Counted from the first letter of the stretch, positions 1-10,975 are shown. The stretch is 64,000 nt of DNA from Kingdonia uniflora (GCA_014058105.1 JACGCM010002535.1:2666001-2730000); one strand, 5' to 3'. Program-made: numbers and translations. Notes: a model not told the origin generated them from the letters alone.

Positions 1-1240
1 TTTATGCAAGTATCTTGTTCTAACTCAAGTCTTTTTACTTCCTCTACAAAATACACAATGGTCGCCTTTAACAGGTCTTTCTGTGAGACATGAGCTATAA
101 CGGTCCTTGAAAAGTTACATCTCGCATTCTCAAGGCGTGACTCCAAAGTCTCATAAAGTTTCTTCTGATGTGCCATTTCCATGTCTGTCAAATTGGAAAA
201 AGCTATATTATCTTTTCATTTTTTGGAATATTTAGCTGATTCAGCTTGAATAGCGACCTCTAAATTAGCGACCTGAGCGCAAAGTCTCACAATTTCTATA
301 TTTAATTCTTTCCTGGCAGATGTATCCTGTAACAGGTCATCTTTCTTCTTCAGCAGGACTTCCTTCGCCCTGATTTCCCCTTTCAAGACCTTCTCCCTGA
401 TAAGAGCAGCATCTAACTTGTGTTGGCATTCCCTTAAGTTCATGTTCCTTTTCTGCATATGTCCCTGAATTCAAGCCACGTAACCTTCTAGTTCTCTAAT
501 TTGACTTGACAGACTAACTACATCCCCTTGGACTAGAGGAACTTTAACATAATTTCTACTTCCTCTCGAGCGCTCCCTAGTCTCAGCTTTCTTGACATGC
601 GCGTTGGCTTGCGCCAATTCGGTCTTCAATCGTGACACCCTCTCGTTTAGCTTATTGCACCTTCGTTGCAACCCCCAAAAATCCAAATCCCTGGCAGGAA
701 GGGCTAGGTGCAAGTGTTCGGCTACAGCTTCCAAGGCTAATAGATGTTCTCGAGCTACCTTCAGCTCTTTATCCTTTTCACTCATTTTTTGTTTCAGTCG
801 CTCCAGCTCGCTTCTACAATTCTGATGATTAGTTTAAGATTGTCCCTCTGATCTTTCTAGCGCCTGAATACGGTATTGAGCCATTTCAGCTTGCTTACGC
901 CTAACTATCAGCGTGTCAACCCAACTTTAAAGCTTTGTGGCGTGTTCTTTTACATCCGCAAGCTCTTTTATCCTCTCCTCAATTTTGACATCTTTCTCCT
1001 CAACCTTGCGAGTAAGGTCAACAACAGTCTGGTTGCCTCAACAAATTTAAAATGTACCTTTACATGTTGATCTTCCCTGTTCTCATTTACTTCCCTTACC
1101 CTATCAAACTCCTCCGCAAATTCTCAGTTATATTGGAGCAACTCATCTTCGCGCGATCAAACTAAATCCAATTCGGCCTGCACAATAATTGATAAATTAT
1201 ATACAACTCGATTCAGGTCTCCCATCGACATGATACATAT
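1..1240 (-). pseudogene. RE1 antisense gene, C-terminal coiled-coil part (decayed, cut by window edge)
   Basis: Read on the minus strand this stretch gives long heptad-rich, Glu/Lys/Leu-rich protein in pieces: 785-471, 458-216 and a further piece running off the left edge. Reading continues upstream through about 1200-785 in shifting frames with several stops. The leftmost residues (pattern FVEEVKRLELEQDT) match the C-terminal motif of the RE3 antisense gene at 22390-22446 (FVSEFKRLEKERDT) and of RE2 near 8770-8850, which shows these are the same protein. Function is unknown; coiled-coil multimerisation is the only visible property. There is no membrane segment or signal peptide. Confidence 0.7.
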
Positions 1241-1756
1241 CGCGTTTCTAAAAATATATATGATTTCTAGCATCTACTGTGTACAACTACTTTTAGGCAT
1301 AGAGGTCAAAGTAATATCTCAGACAGGTGCTCGATGACATACATTTCGAAGTCTAAGGTACATGTTTACGATAGTCCATTTTATCTAAATACTTTGAATT
1401 TTTCTGCGCACTAAATTACTGTTATTTTCCTAAAAATTGATAGCAAGTTTTGATCTACCTCTACGCTTTACGTTATCTAATTTACTTGGTGGCTTTATGT
1501 CCATATAGTATACAAGTCAGGAAACCTATTCATATCTAACCTGCAACCCCGCTTGCTAAGAAAGCAAGGTTGTGGAGATCTCTCTTTCTCTGGCAAGCCC
1601 AGCCTCTAGATCTTTTATTTTAAGACTCATTTCTCTAAGTGCCTACTAGAGTGTTACAAAAAGTAAAAAAAGGGCTCAGCCTACTGAAATCTATTCAATA
1701 CACACAAAGTCCAACAATTTACAAGACATTGCAAAATACTCATACAAAACATTTCT
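1241..1756. other. Non-coding or intron-like stretch of RE1
   Basis: No frame on either strand is readable over more than a few dozen codons. The sequence is AT-rich and lies between the acidic exon ending at 1757 and the coiled-coil exon of the same antisense gene, so it may contain an intron plus decayed coding sequence. I see no repeat here. Confidence 0.4.
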
Positions 1757-2203
1757 CTACCCTACCTTCTCATTCTCGTCCTCTGGGAGTTTGACGTCAT
1801 CCCCTTGGTTGTCTTGCACCGTCTGGCGAGAGACACCGTCTAATCCATCAGCAACTCCCACTGCCACTTCTTCCACTTCTTCCACTTCTTCATCATCACC
1901 CTCCTCGACATAAGTGTCTGCCTTAATAGCTTTCACCTCCTCCTCAGAATATCCCTTCAATATAAGGTGGCGTCCCAGCCCTTCACGCTCCGCCTCTACC
2001 TCCTCCAGATTCACCCTCGCCTCCGCTTGTAGATAACCAATCACCACTGCATGGGAAGCCTTCCAGGCCTCTAGCTTCTTTGCTTCCTTAAGAGCATCAA
2101 CCTTTACTCGAGCTACCTTCTTTTCAAGCTCGACCTTAACCTTCATCAACTTAAATTTTTCTTCTTCCACTCCGAGACAAATTCCCTTCACCAAACGAGC
2201 AAC
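1757..2203 (-). pseudogene. RE1 antisense gene, exon after conserved intron 2
   Basis: The minus-strand exon begins right after a good 3' splice site (T-rich tract ending GTGCAG, boundary 2204/2203). It starts with VARLVKGICLG, which matches VSHVLKGIVLG in RE2 (7347) and LSILVKGATSF in RE3b (37432), each also directly after an acceptor AG. It continues with Lys/Glu-rich coiled coil, then a GYSEEEV segment and a run of acidic residues (EEVEEVEEV, encoded by a short TTC-rich triplet repeat), and stops at 1757. The stop may be real or a lesion, since coiled coil of the same type resumes at 785. Function unknown. Confidence 0.65.
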
Positions 2204-2278
2204 CTGCACAAAAAAAATTGACCTCAGCGCAAGTTTGAAATGCAATAAATTATTACATGATCAAACATAAACACATAC
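2204..2278 (-). other. Predicted 75-bp intron 2 of RE1 antisense gene
   Basis: On the minus strand the donor GTATGT (2278-2273) follows coding sequence ending in a Met-Asn-Lys-Met motif, and the acceptor TTTTTTTTGTGCAG ends at 2204. Removing the 75 bp joins two coding exons. RE3b has a 75-bp intron at the same protein position (37507-37433), and RE6 has an 81-bp one (46682-46762). Not experimentally tested. Confidence 0.6.
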
Positions 2279-2783
2279 CATCTTGTTCATATCCTCCTCT
2301 CCATGAAGAGCTGCCAGTCTAGCATTTTCCTCCACTGCTTTAAGATTGTCCTCAGTAGCAGGTTGCCCTTCAACAACCTTTTCGTTCGACCTCCCCGAAG
2401 GTTCGCTCCTTCTCCTTTATTCTTTTCTGTCAACCTCACCACTCCCAGTGGTACCAGAGGCTGACTTGCGCGCTTTAACATCTATTTTTTGGGAAACGTT
2501 CGACATACTTTCCTTGATGTAATATACTCTGGCTGAGCCGAGCTATCTATTCTAGGGGTCTTGGCCATATTAGTTTGACCTTCCCCACCAGTTCCTTTCT
2601 TCTTCCCATCATCAACACCCGCTATTATCCTGGTCGTTTAAAAATTTTGCATTTTTTTTTACTTGTTCCCAATCCTTTTCTTTCTGCTAAGGCCAAGTCC
2701 TTCCAATACAAACTCGACCTCAACCTTTTCCTCTGCAACTTTGTCTAACAATGAATCTTTCCTCTCAACTTGGGACTTCAGAC
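2279..2783 (-). pseudogene. RE1 antisense gene, basic linker exon
   Basis: This exon lies between predicted introns 1 and 2. Translation on the minus strand gives a Lys/Arg/Ser-rich, low-complexity linker that starts with a MAKTPRIDSS-like segment near 2570 and ends with an alanine/leucine-rich helix before the donor at 2278. Stops and a frameshift interrupt it near 2480. The same position in RE3b (near 37869), RE4 and RE7 holds a similarly basic, disordered segment, so the composition rather than the sequence is conserved. No enzymatic motif is visible. Confidence 0.5.
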
Positions 2784-2878
2784 CTGCCATGCACAACATT
2801 TGTTATTATCAACAACAGACCATCAGTTCATACATAACAGTACTATACTCTATGCATTGTTATACTTATTTTTTTTAC
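2784..2878 (-). other. Predicted 95-bp intron 1 of RE1 antisense gene
   Basis: On the minus strand the donor GTAAAA begins at 2878 and the acceptor GTGCATGGCAG ends at 2784. It separates the PF04195-like domain from the linker. Introns at the same place are predicted in RE4 (31481-31403), RE7 (57534-57447) and RE6 (46139-46220). Confidence 0.5.
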
Positions 2879-3615
2879 AGTTCTAAACTGAAGATCCAAA
2901 GGCTCTTCATCATCTTTCTGAAGACAATTACTCTTCACCCATATTACGCTGTCATTCCAGGCTCAACCTGCTGAATTATGATCGAAAAAGCGATACCAAG
3001 TTGCACTCGCACAGAAATATACCCCACCACTGGCTTTATAATTCTTCACCCCATAAAACCGTAATATGTCCTCAAAGGATATCCTCCTCACTTTTCCCTT
3101 ATTTTCCCATTTTTATTCAGATGGTCACAGACAGTTATTACCTCCCACATGGTCCCGTTCAATTGAACAGGATATGCTCCAATCGTATTCATAATCCCCT
3201 TCGCCAAATTGGTAAGGGGAAGACTCAGCTCGTACTCTAATTGAGACATGTAACACAGGAAACCCTCTGAAAGGTCACTCCGAACACTCCCATCAAAATA
3301 TTCCAACGAGATCAATTCATCTATACCCCTATCTTGTTTATCCTCCTCCAAATCGGCCAACAAGTAAAAATACTCCTCCCCCGTCGTTACAGTGCACCCT
3401 TTAAACATCCTACCGGTGTATTCTACGTAGTTACCCCATTTCCCTCCTACGAAAGCCTTGGCTTTACAAAATTCTTTGAATACATCTGAACCAGGGGGAT
3501 AGGCTACCAACTTACCAAGAAAACTAGGAAATTGCTCCAATCCTACTTCAACCTCACTATCAGACTCTACCGCCCGACCGGAGGTCAAATCCTCATTAAT
3601 AGACGAACTATCCAT
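2879..3615 (-). pseudogene. RE1 antisense gene, N-terminal PF04195-like domain
   Basis: The minus-strand ORF from 3615 to 3088 (175 aa) is the best preserved piece. It has an acidic N-terminus, then a globular part with LPLTNLAKGIMN followed by VQLNGTMWEVITVC. It continues out of frame into a tail with an aromatic GVYFCASATWYRF segment. The block [IV]-N-x(4-6)-QxN-x(3)-[WFY]-E-[VM]-I-x-V is also in RE3b, RE4, RE6 and RE7. From memory it resembles Pfam PF04195, 'putative gypsy type transposon', a plant family of unknown function; that assignment is uncertain. The start Met is chosen because it follows a TAG-like acceptor, as in the other copies. Function unknown. Confidence 0.65.
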
Positions 3616-3900
3616 CTCATTACTATTTTACAGGCAAAGTTCGATCCAACCCAAATACCTCTCAAGTTTGACCTACATACAGGTTCAAGTATCTGTAATT
3701 ATTTTATACACATAGATCATTAATATGCAACATATCTTTCAAATATTCTGTCTATATGTCATATATCATAGATTGCTATAAATAGAGATTTTTTAGGATT
3801 TGCTTAAAACAGATTACGATTTGTAGAAAGATAAAAAGCACACGTCTTTGCTAACCTTCAGTATCAGAGTGAGACTCTGCAGTAGCGCCAAGTCTTTCCC

Positions 3901-4281
3901 TCACAACATTGTTGTATAGCCACCAACGTGATTCTGTGCCTGCAACTCTCTTCGACTGTTGACCGCCTTCAGAATCCTTACCAAAGCCTCTGCAATTTTT
4001 CGCGCTTCTCTCTCTCTGCTCTCCAAATTTTTAGAAGCTGAAAAAAATTTGAATGAAGAAGAAGAAGCACTATTTATTCTTTCTCTCTCTAACGGCTGGC
4101 AGTTATTGTGTCTCGCACGACCTGTCCTCAGTTTTGGAACTGAGGAGTCCTTTTCACTATCCATGTTAGACATCTTGTACCTTTTTAATGTAACCAACTT
4201 TCCATTATTACCCCTACCCTCATATTTTAATCTATTTTTATCTCCTATTTCCATAACTTTATCTGACTTTCCCACACTCAT
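3901..4281 (-). pseudogene. RE1 antisense ORF, basic low-complexity protein (126 aa)
   Basis: An open minus-strand frame from Met 4281 to a stop at 3901. It is rich in Ser, Arg, Lys and Glu, with a short helical segment (REREARKIAEALVRILKAV) near residues 88-107 and a Ser-rich patch from a GAA repeat. I do not recognise it. It lies inside the antisense block between the small 5' ORF (5848-6150) and the PF04195-like exon. It may be an independent small ORF or an exon, and chance openness cannot be excluded. Confidence 0.35.
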
Positions 4282-4566
4282 AATGACTCACACTCCACGA
4301 TATTAGATTTTAACTGCTTTACATAAGAGACAAAACTATAAGCTCCTGCATTTTTTCTCTTCTTGATCCTTATACTTATAATAGTGATGACGTCATTTTC
4401 AAAGCTAACAAAATTTTCAAACTTATTCAATATTTGATTATCAAAGCAGTCTTAACGGCATTTACAAATATAGAGGATCAAGTTGAATTCTGACTTTTCT
4501 GTTAAATTCGGCAACACTTATATTTATTTAGTTAACACTTTACATATAATTACATCTAAAATAGCC

Positions 4567-4809
4567 TTAATGATTTGAGCAACCACCTCCGATTAGATCT
4601 AATCCATCTATCATCCCATCTTTAAATTCAATTTCCATCTCGGCAATCTGCTTAGCCATCTCTTCTTGATCTGTAGGATCCCACACCAATTCACGAAAGC
4701 ATACCTCATAGAAATACCGAGCATACTCAAGTTCTCTACCCCTAATATCTAGTTCTTCGAGCTGACATTCCCTCGCTAGCAACTCAACATCGTAACCAAA
4801 CAATCCCAA
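4567..4809 (-). pseudogene. RE1 antisense ORF, acidic helical fragment (80 aa)
   Basis: Minus-strand ORF rich in Glu, Leu and Asp with a predicted helical pattern; an open frame continues upstream of the Met for about 15 codons to a stop. It sits between two other antisense ORFs. RE7 and RE4 have a helical antisense ORF at a similar place (59602-59270 and 33501-33203), but I cannot show homology by eye. Function unknown. Confidence 0.35.
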
Positions 4810-5847
4810 AATCCTCTCCTACACTTCAGTGATCTTTATGGCTAATCGTCCTTCATCGGCATGACAAATTTTTCGAGATCGAGTCCGCACCATCACAATC
4901 CCTTCTCCATATTCAAAAAATTAATTCTACCCTTATTTATGCGTTTCTACAACACTTTCCCCTCAAAGCGTGATTTTGACCTTTTATCTCGTAACAAAAA
5001 ACCAAAAAATCTCGAGGTAGACTATTTAAACTTATCCATTCCCTCGAACTCATAAGTTACGTTATTTTTCAAGTTGAGCTTATCTTTTTCAAGATTTATC
5101 CTTCTATCGGCCTCTATTAGCTCAAATTTTTGCATCACAAATTTCCTGCATTTTTATCTCAAACATTTTTAACACGTAGATATATCATACTTACATTACC
5201 ACATAAAATTTTGCACATATATGTCTAAGTTTGAATAACAATACTTACGATATTCATAAACTTCAATTCATTTCAAACATCCTTCAAACGATTCAATTCG
5301 AGTATACGAGATATTTTTTAAACACAAGTAATTGGATGACAAATTTTTAGTCATGTCGATAACGTTACACGTGATTTTACAAATAACATGTTTTTCAGTA
5401 ATCGATCTCAGGTATATTACAGTGATCTAATCTGTTCAGCACCCAACTCTAGGTACTTTATAGATAACAAGTTTTTTACTGCTTTCAAGTAACAGGTCAT
5501 ACAGGCACTCCAACACATCAACTCCTCCAGTTCATCCTGCTTCATTGATCTTTCACCCTGATGCAAAGCAAAAATTAGAACCAACAAAAAGCCTTCCTCA
5601 TATGAGTTTGGTTGAAGTCCAGTCGAACTTCAAATGGAAACTATGCAAGCAGTAGACTAAGTACTGGTACCAACTCTACAAACTGAAGGTCTTCTGAGCG
5701 CCAAAATGTGATGGAAATACAAAAGTAGACTTCCACTGGTTGTCTCCCTCCTCCACTACCATAAACTCTTCCTCTAAAGCCGCCACATCTGAAGAGTTGA
5801 TAAAGATGAAGATGGCCCGACCTTAGAATCAATGGTAATACAAGAAA
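4810..5847. other. Decayed part of RE1 antisense block, no readable gene
   Basis: Short minus-strand coiled-coil-like fragments (Leu/Lys/Asn-rich, about 4860-5110) are visible but broken by stops. From 5110 to 5847 I see only AT-rich sequence. No tandem repeat or RNA gene is visible. Confidence 0.4.
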
Positions 5848-6150
5848 TCAACATAACTGCCCCGCAGTTATGCCTATCCCTGCATATGAAGCCCCAACCT
5901 TATCTTCTGCGAGAGTACGGAGACAAGCCCAATGTTCCTCGCCTGTCAAGACGCCGAAATGAAATCTCCACTTATAGTAGAATTCCTCCTCAGCTTCAAC
6001 CGCTTTGTCTTTCGACATGCCTTGATAAATTAAAGGGACAAGAGCGGGTATCGACATATCCAAGGATTGGTCACCAAAGTATTTCAACTTCAATATCTGT
6101 ATTTCAGACGCAATCCTTTCTTCAAGGGCCATTCTCCGTGTCTTCGCCAT
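5848..6150 (-). CDS. RE1 small antisense ORF (100 aa) near the 3' LTR
   Basis: An open minus-strand frame from ATG 6150 to the stop at 5848, preceded 70-90 bp upstream by a TATA box (6222-6240). The basic N-terminus (MAKTRRMALEER), a YFGDQSLDM segment and a GMSKDKAVEAEEEF acidic segment line up with RE7 (60181-59981: MMRTRAQSRDG, YFGSQNSDM, MSKTEMREAEEDF) and RE4 (34066-33857). So this is a conserved small protein of the module. It may be the 5' exon of the longer antisense gene or a separate gene. Function unknown. Confidence 0.6.
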   Translation of the reverse strand: MAKTRRMALEERIASEIQILKLKYFGDQSLDMSIPALVPLIYQGMSKDKAVEAEEEFYYKWRFHFGVLTGEEHWACLRTLAEDKVGASYAGIGITAGQLC

Positions 6151-6221
6151 ATTTTTTTTTAATATTTTAGTAAATTTTTTTTCAAATTACAAGGGTACTC
6201 TGCTTCAAGCATTTGATACAA

Positions 6222-6240
6222 GTACTATTTATAAACCCTA
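6222..6240 (-). promoter_or_regulatory. TATA box driving RE1 antisense ORF
   Basis: On the minus strand the sequence reads GGGTTTATAAATAGTACTTG, a good plant TATA box, 70-90 bp before ATG 6150. Equivalent TATA boxes precede antisense ORFs in RE4, RE6 and RE7, which supports function. Confidence 0.5.
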
Positions 6241-6476
6241 TATTTATTTTGTAGGCACGTTTTACTAAGCGTCATCATTCATTACAGATGCAACTTTTCG
6301 AAATCGCAAGCCATCACATACATTAGCATCCACATCCAAATTAAATACACCTCATTTCCCCGTAACTTCCACACAGTTAAAGCTATCGTTACTCAATTTC
6401 AAATATCAAAAAATTTAGCCCAAATACTAATTATAATTTAATCATTTCTCAGCCAAAGCCACTCGTGACTTTGGTT

Positions 6477-6488
6477 GCGAGGGGGCGA
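6477..6488 (+). other. RE1 polypurine tract
   Basis: GCGAGGGGGCGA lies just left of the 3' LTR and is the expected plus-strand primer of reverse transcription. RE4, RE6 and RE7 have G-rich tracts at the same place. Confidence 0.7.
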
Positions 6489-6489
6489 T

Positions 6490-7111
6490 TGTAGGGACCT
6501 ATCCCTCGATCTCACCTAAAGTCAAGCTGTTGCCAATTCGAATTAACTCCATCTCAGACTCACGCATTTTTAATATAACTTCCCCAGTCAACATTCCAAA
6601 CCATCCCGATAGCTATTTAAAAGAGTGGGTCTAGCTCTAACTAAAAAACCGTATCTAGTCAAAGATACTTATCTCTCATGAACTCATCAGTTACTCAGTC
6701 AACCGTCACTAACCACATTGTTCGGAGAACGTGCTCCAGAATGATGGAGAACTACGGAGAAGGCCTATATAAATGAAAAGTTCCAGAAGGGATAAGGACG
6801 AAAAAAATTATACAAGAGATCATCAGGAAACTACTTTATTTTTAATTCTCAGCAATAGTCAAACTTCTTAATTATAAGGTTCACGCTTTTCTATATCTAA
6901 AGAACACTTGTAATAAGATATCCGCCTCAAGCAATAAATATACTTTTTCAAAAATCCTCCACTCGAGGTCGTAGTTTTTTACCTATTCAGAGGTTTTCCA
7001 CGTAAAAATCACCTGTGTCATTTCTTACTTTCTATTAGAATATTGTTGCAGGTTCATTGGTGTGATAGCAAATTTTGGGCCATTTTGGGCTAATGTAATT
7101 TGGCCATTACA
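6490..7111 (+). repeat. RE1 3' LTR (622 bp)
   Basis: It starts TGTAGGGACC and ends GGCCATTACA, giving TGT...ACA ends. A TATA box (CTATATAAATG, 6765-6775) lies about 275 bp from the left end. A T-rich hairpin element (6970-7002) precedes the end. Homologous in most blocks to the RE5 LTR at 38830-39446, which has the same TATA context and the same AGGTTTTCCACG block. No primer-binding site follows, so this is the 3' copy. Confidence 0.85.
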
Positions 7112-7346
7112 CCACCGATATCAAATAAGGATCATGTGACAGACGTGCTTGGGGTTAGTCTTCATACAGTTGGGCCAAGGGAAAATAAGGATCTAAAGGC
7201 TCTAAAAATGAGCTATCATCATCTTGCCATTTCTTCAGGATACGATTTAAAATCTTCAGTGGAGGGGGAAGTCCGAAGTGTAATCTATTGATCTTATCCT
7301 TGATGTAATTTTTTTTATATTCAAATGCTTATAAGTATCTTTACAG
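7112..7346 (+). pseudogene. RE2 antisense gene, linker remnant and acceptor of intron 2
   Basis: A plus-strand fragment (7100-7291 is open, partly in the LTR end) and a T-rich stretch ending CTTTACAG at 7346, the acceptor matching intron 2 of RE1, RE3b and RE6. I could not place the donor confidently. The N-terminal domain expected further left is absent, replaced by the RE1 LTR. Confidence 0.4.
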
Positions 7347-8048
7347 GTTTCTCACGTGCTGAAAGGCATTGTTCTTGGTGTTGAAGATGGTAAAGATTTG
7401 ATGGCTACTGTCTTCGACCTAAGGCTTCATCTACCATAATCTACCAATAGAGAGGCTTCCATAAATAAGTGAGTTGCCAAACTGGAGAAGGAGATGGCTG
7501 ACGAAAAGGCTAGATCAATCTCAGAGAAGACCAACATGAAGGCATATTTTCAAGAGATTATGAATAAACTTGAGCAAGAATCTACTGTAAATGTTAACAA
7601 AGTGAGTACTACTTATGATAACTTTTCCTGGTGTCTGCAAGAGGATGGCTACTCCGGGCCTAACATTTTGGCCGTGGCTAAATGTTATTTTTTTTATGTA
7701 GTCGGGCTTGCTAATGAAGATGTTGATCCTATTCTAGTAGGCCGTGAGATGGTTTCTAACCTTGATGAGAAGGGATCTCGAGCACAGACTTTGGTGGTGG
7801 GTGATGGGGATAGGGTAGTCTAATTTAGTTGTAGAATTTATATTAGAATGATTTTTCTTATTGTAGTAATTGGATATTTGTGTTTTGAATGGTATTACTT
7901 TATTTCATCTTTGAATATGATAGAAAATTCTTATGTGTAAAAGGTTTTTGAATTAAAGTTAACTGCTGACGCTTTGTGGAAAGAGTTTTCTAGGACGGTA
8001 AACTCATTGGTCCTGGCCAATCAAGTCATTGTACAAACCAAGTGTCAG
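7347..8048 (+). pseudogene. RE2 antisense gene, coiled-coil exons
   Basis: Directly after the acceptor AG, the frame begins VSHVLKGIVLGVEDG, matching VARLVKGICLGVEEE in RE1. Two stops follow. The stretch 7494-7823 is then open (109 aa, Lys/Glu-rich helix at its start, acidic end) and aligns with the RE1 exon 2203-1757, including an acidic C-terminus. A further exon-like segment (about 7951-8048) ends at a consensus donor, CAG/GTAAG at 8048/8049. Function unknown. Confidence 0.6.
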
Positions 8049-8199
8049 GTAAGAAAATCTTAATCTCTTAGTGATGCTTATTGGAAAAACTTGTGAAAAT
8101 CACAGCTAGGTTGGGCTAAGGAAAAAATAAAATGAGATGAAGTGGCTAGAAAAAGTAGAGCTAGGTACATAAAGATTCAGCCTTTTTTTGCCTGATGGT

Positions 8200-9000
8200 A
8201 TTAGAGTGGATATTTCATCCTATACAAAAGACCTTATGATATTAACGTTATTTCTTGAGGCCGAAATAGACAGTGAGAGGGGTCCAAAGGAGGCGTACCT
8301 TAGAGTCTGAGAAGAAAATAGATTGTACCCAAACCCTTCCATTATAGAGCATTTGACGACCAGAGCGAGGAATTTGCATAGCCTCAAAGCTAAAGAGTGT
8401 TATGCTCTAGCTGGCGTCTCAATGATTTATCTATAATTAACTGAATATGGTAAATATATGTATCTATGTAGAACGATTTTGTGTAGGAATTACGATCTAT
8501 GAGAAATATTTTTTATAATATGTTGAAGAAAATTATGATGGAACGATATGTGTTGAGGGATGATTTAAAAGATGCCCAAGCAGCTTTAGAAAATGTTATT
8601 GAACTCAATATGAAATTTGAGTTCGAATTAGGAAATGAAAGACTTTCAAGGAAAATTGTAGGGGATCGTAAGATAAAATCTCACGAGCTTCTAAAGAAAA
8701 TTTATAGACAGATGGTGGATGTACTGCAGCCTGACGTAAAAAAACTTGTGCCTGGGGACCCTCAGGAAAGGCAATTGGAGTATGTGATAGAATTTTATGG
8801 TAGAGAAATAAAGGGGCTTTAAGAAGAGAGGGATATAATCTACGATTTCATTGTTGAGGCAGGAGTTACTTACAGTGTTGACATAATTCGTGATAATTAC
8901 TTAAATCGTCTAGGCAATAACTCTCCTTCTCAGGCTAATTTCAAGGTTGACAACTTTGAGTTTATTTTTGTTCTTCTTAATAGAAGTTGAGCAGAGGCTG
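8200..9000 (+). pseudogene. RE2 antisense gene, C-terminal domain and coiled coil
   Basis: The translation of 8230-8415 contains LTLFLEAEIDSERGPKEAY and, after a stop, a CYALAGVSMI segment. These match RE3b (36540-36330: LTLYFDAEVDSGQGLKKAY ... STQAGVSII). The open piece 8499-8822 (107 aa) is helical and ends in YVIEFYGREIKGL. After the stop the frame continues with EERDIIYDFIVEAGV and a YLNRL segment, which matches the C-terminus of RE3 (22430-22330). This defines a conserved C-terminal domain shared by three elements. The gene converges on RE2 pol, whose integrase ends near 9285. Confidence 0.65.
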
Positions 9001-9284
9001 GTATAAAGGTTGTTATTTCAAGATCCCAGAAGTTTCTTATGGATCTTTGAGTGTGATGGAAAAGAATTCAACCTATGGAATGTTTAGGAAAAATATAAAG
9101 TAGATCGATTGTTATAAATGTACAGTAGACTTACCAAAGGATTGAAGCTAGTTTTATATTTGCTTAATCATCTAGTGACTTGAATGTGCATACAATTGGA
9201 GATTAAATCTCACTTTTGGAAATAAATTGATTGAAGAGGCTGAATATTAAATTGCATTCTTGATATAGAAAAAGAAATCAGCCA

Positions 9285-10440
9285 AACTAGCGATAGTATT
9301 TCTTCAACCTTCTGGTGTTCCACGGACTTGGAATCCTGATTCCTTTCTCTATCATAAAGTAGTACGAACCCATACCGGTACTTCCTACTACTATAAATGG
9401 TCCTTCCTAATTTTTTACCAGCTTCCCAGTATTCGGTTCCTTTCTGCTCTTTGGAATTTCTCAAAGTACTAAGTCATTGACTTCATACTCACGATTCCAA
9501 ACCCATTTGTTTTATGAATTTGCCAGCATGTTGTGTTACCTGCTTAGATTTACTACAACCTGTTCTCCACTTTTATCTATTCAATTCAAATTATATGCAA
9601 GTTTGAATTCGGTTTCTTTGTCGGTTAGCTCGTGATCTTTGACTGGATGATGATACTCTGTTAGGATCATGGCCTCAGTACCATATGCAAGAAAAAATGG
9701 AGAGTATTATGTAGATTGTCATGATGTTCTCATGTAGGCCTATAAAACATATGACAACTTATTGATCTAATTTTCTTTCTTCGATGTCTCCAATCTCATC
9801 TTGAGTCTATCAACTACGGTTCTGTTTGTGATTTTGGTCTGTCCATTTCCTTGGGAGTAGTATGGATTTAATGGTGAGTGTAGGATGTTATGTATGTTCA
9901 GGATGCTGACCACCTTTTCTCCAATGAACTAGGGCCCGTTGACTATTCAAATTAGATGTAGGAAACCAAACCTCATGATAATGTTTTTCCAAAAAAATTT
10001 GATGACTTCCTCTTTTCTAGTTTGATAGAGTGGGACCGCGTCGGCCCATTCTGTAAAGTAATCTGTCACCACAAGGTGGAATTTCCTATTGCCCGATGTG
10101 TTAGGAAACTCTACTACCATATCGAGGGCTCATCGTTTGAATGTCCAAAATACCTTGCTTACATGTAGCTCTAGTACATGAACTCTTTTCTTATGTCCAT
10201 TTATCTGACAAGCATCGTATTTTCTTGAATATTCTTTGGCTTGTTTTTCCATTTTGGCCCGAATACTCCTTGCACGATAACCCTATTTACAAGTGAACGC
10301 ACTTCGGTATGAGATCCGTATGTTCCTTCATGCAATTATTTAAGCATTCCATCGACGTCTTTCTATAAGGGGCATTTCAGATAAGGCCTAGTGACCAACC
10401 TTCTGTATAGTTTATTCTTTAGTACTATGAAACGTTTTGA
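9285..10440 (-). pseudogene. RE2 integrase (catalytically broken)
   Basis: Minus-strand integrase read in several frames: a His-rich N-terminal part (LHEGTYGSH), a DACQ remnant of the CC pair (near 10215), the core with LDMVVEF (first Asp kept), VVTDYFTEWADAVP, and the G-N-G-Q region. The second Asp position reads Val (IVNGP near 9955) and the Glu position reads Lys (codon 9835-9833). The C-terminal part (about 9420-9290) has the typical EGPFIVVGSTG and PWNTRRLKKYY pattern. A frameshift makes the overlapping open frame at 9210-9464 mostly out of frame here. Not functional. Confidence 0.75.
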
Positions 10441-10589
10441 ATTTTTAATTACATTCCTTCTTTCTCTTGTATTGTCTGGGAGGTTGCCATCACATTTATT
10501 TTTTGGGAATAAATATATTAAGAAGGGATTCCTCCAATCATCTTCCTCCTCTTCATCGCCCCCAATATTGATTACGGAGACCAAGGCGT

Positions 10590-10975
10590 GAGCGATGCTG
10601 GGTGTCGATACTACTTCAATTTTGAGATATTTAGTTTCTGTACCTATCATATCGAGCAAGTAAGCCAGTGAATCGGCGTGTCGAATCTCCCCATAAGGTA
10701 AATATTTGAGCATTATTTTCTTAAATTTTCTTATCCTTTTGAGCACCAATGTTGCATGCATAGTCAACCATTTTCCCGTTCTTTTCATATTGTTTGAAGA
10801 AGTGGTAGACTGTATCCTCATACTTTGTGACATTACTAAAAGCTTCAGAGTCGAGTCTTATTGACTTTTCAATTATGTTATTTGATGGAGTGATTAGATC
10901 TATTCTCACTCCTAATCCCATGGATCCTGTCGATCCATTTGTAAGTAATTTCCAACCATCTCTAGTTACCCACAC
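10590..10975 (-). pseudogene. RE2 second RNase H domain
   Basis: Begins with GWKLLTNGSTGSMG, where the usual TDGSAG aspartate is Asn, continues with a KYEDTVYH segment and ends with RHADSLAYL, the typical end of the extra RNase H of Tat elements. It lies between RT/RNase H and integrase, as in RE3, RE4, RE6 and RE7. Frame changes occur near 10830. The extra domain is known in this lineage as an acquired archaeal-type RNase H (from memory). Confidence 0.65.

Larger units (their letters stand above)
1..7111 (+). mobile_element. RE1: 3' end of a Tat-like Ty3/gypsy element
   Basis: Only the 3' part of a plus-oriented LTR retrotransposon is present: an antisense gene block read on the minus strand (about 1-6150), a polypurine tract and a 3' LTR. 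The gag-pol part must lie left of the window. Orientation follows from the purine tract immediately left of the LTR and from the TATA box reading rightwards inside it. The LTR is homologous to the 5' LTR of RE5 (38830-39446), so RE1 and RE5 belong to one family. The right end abuts RE2 sequence, which is entered in the middle of its own antisense gene, so RE1 is inferred to be inserted into RE2. The left target-site copy is outside the window, so this cannot be confirmed here. Confidence 0.85.

Noticed and set aside
9210..9464. 84-codon minus-strand ORF
   Set aside because: Mostly out of frame; the integrase C-terminus is read in the adjacent frame, so I annotated the domain, not this ORF.
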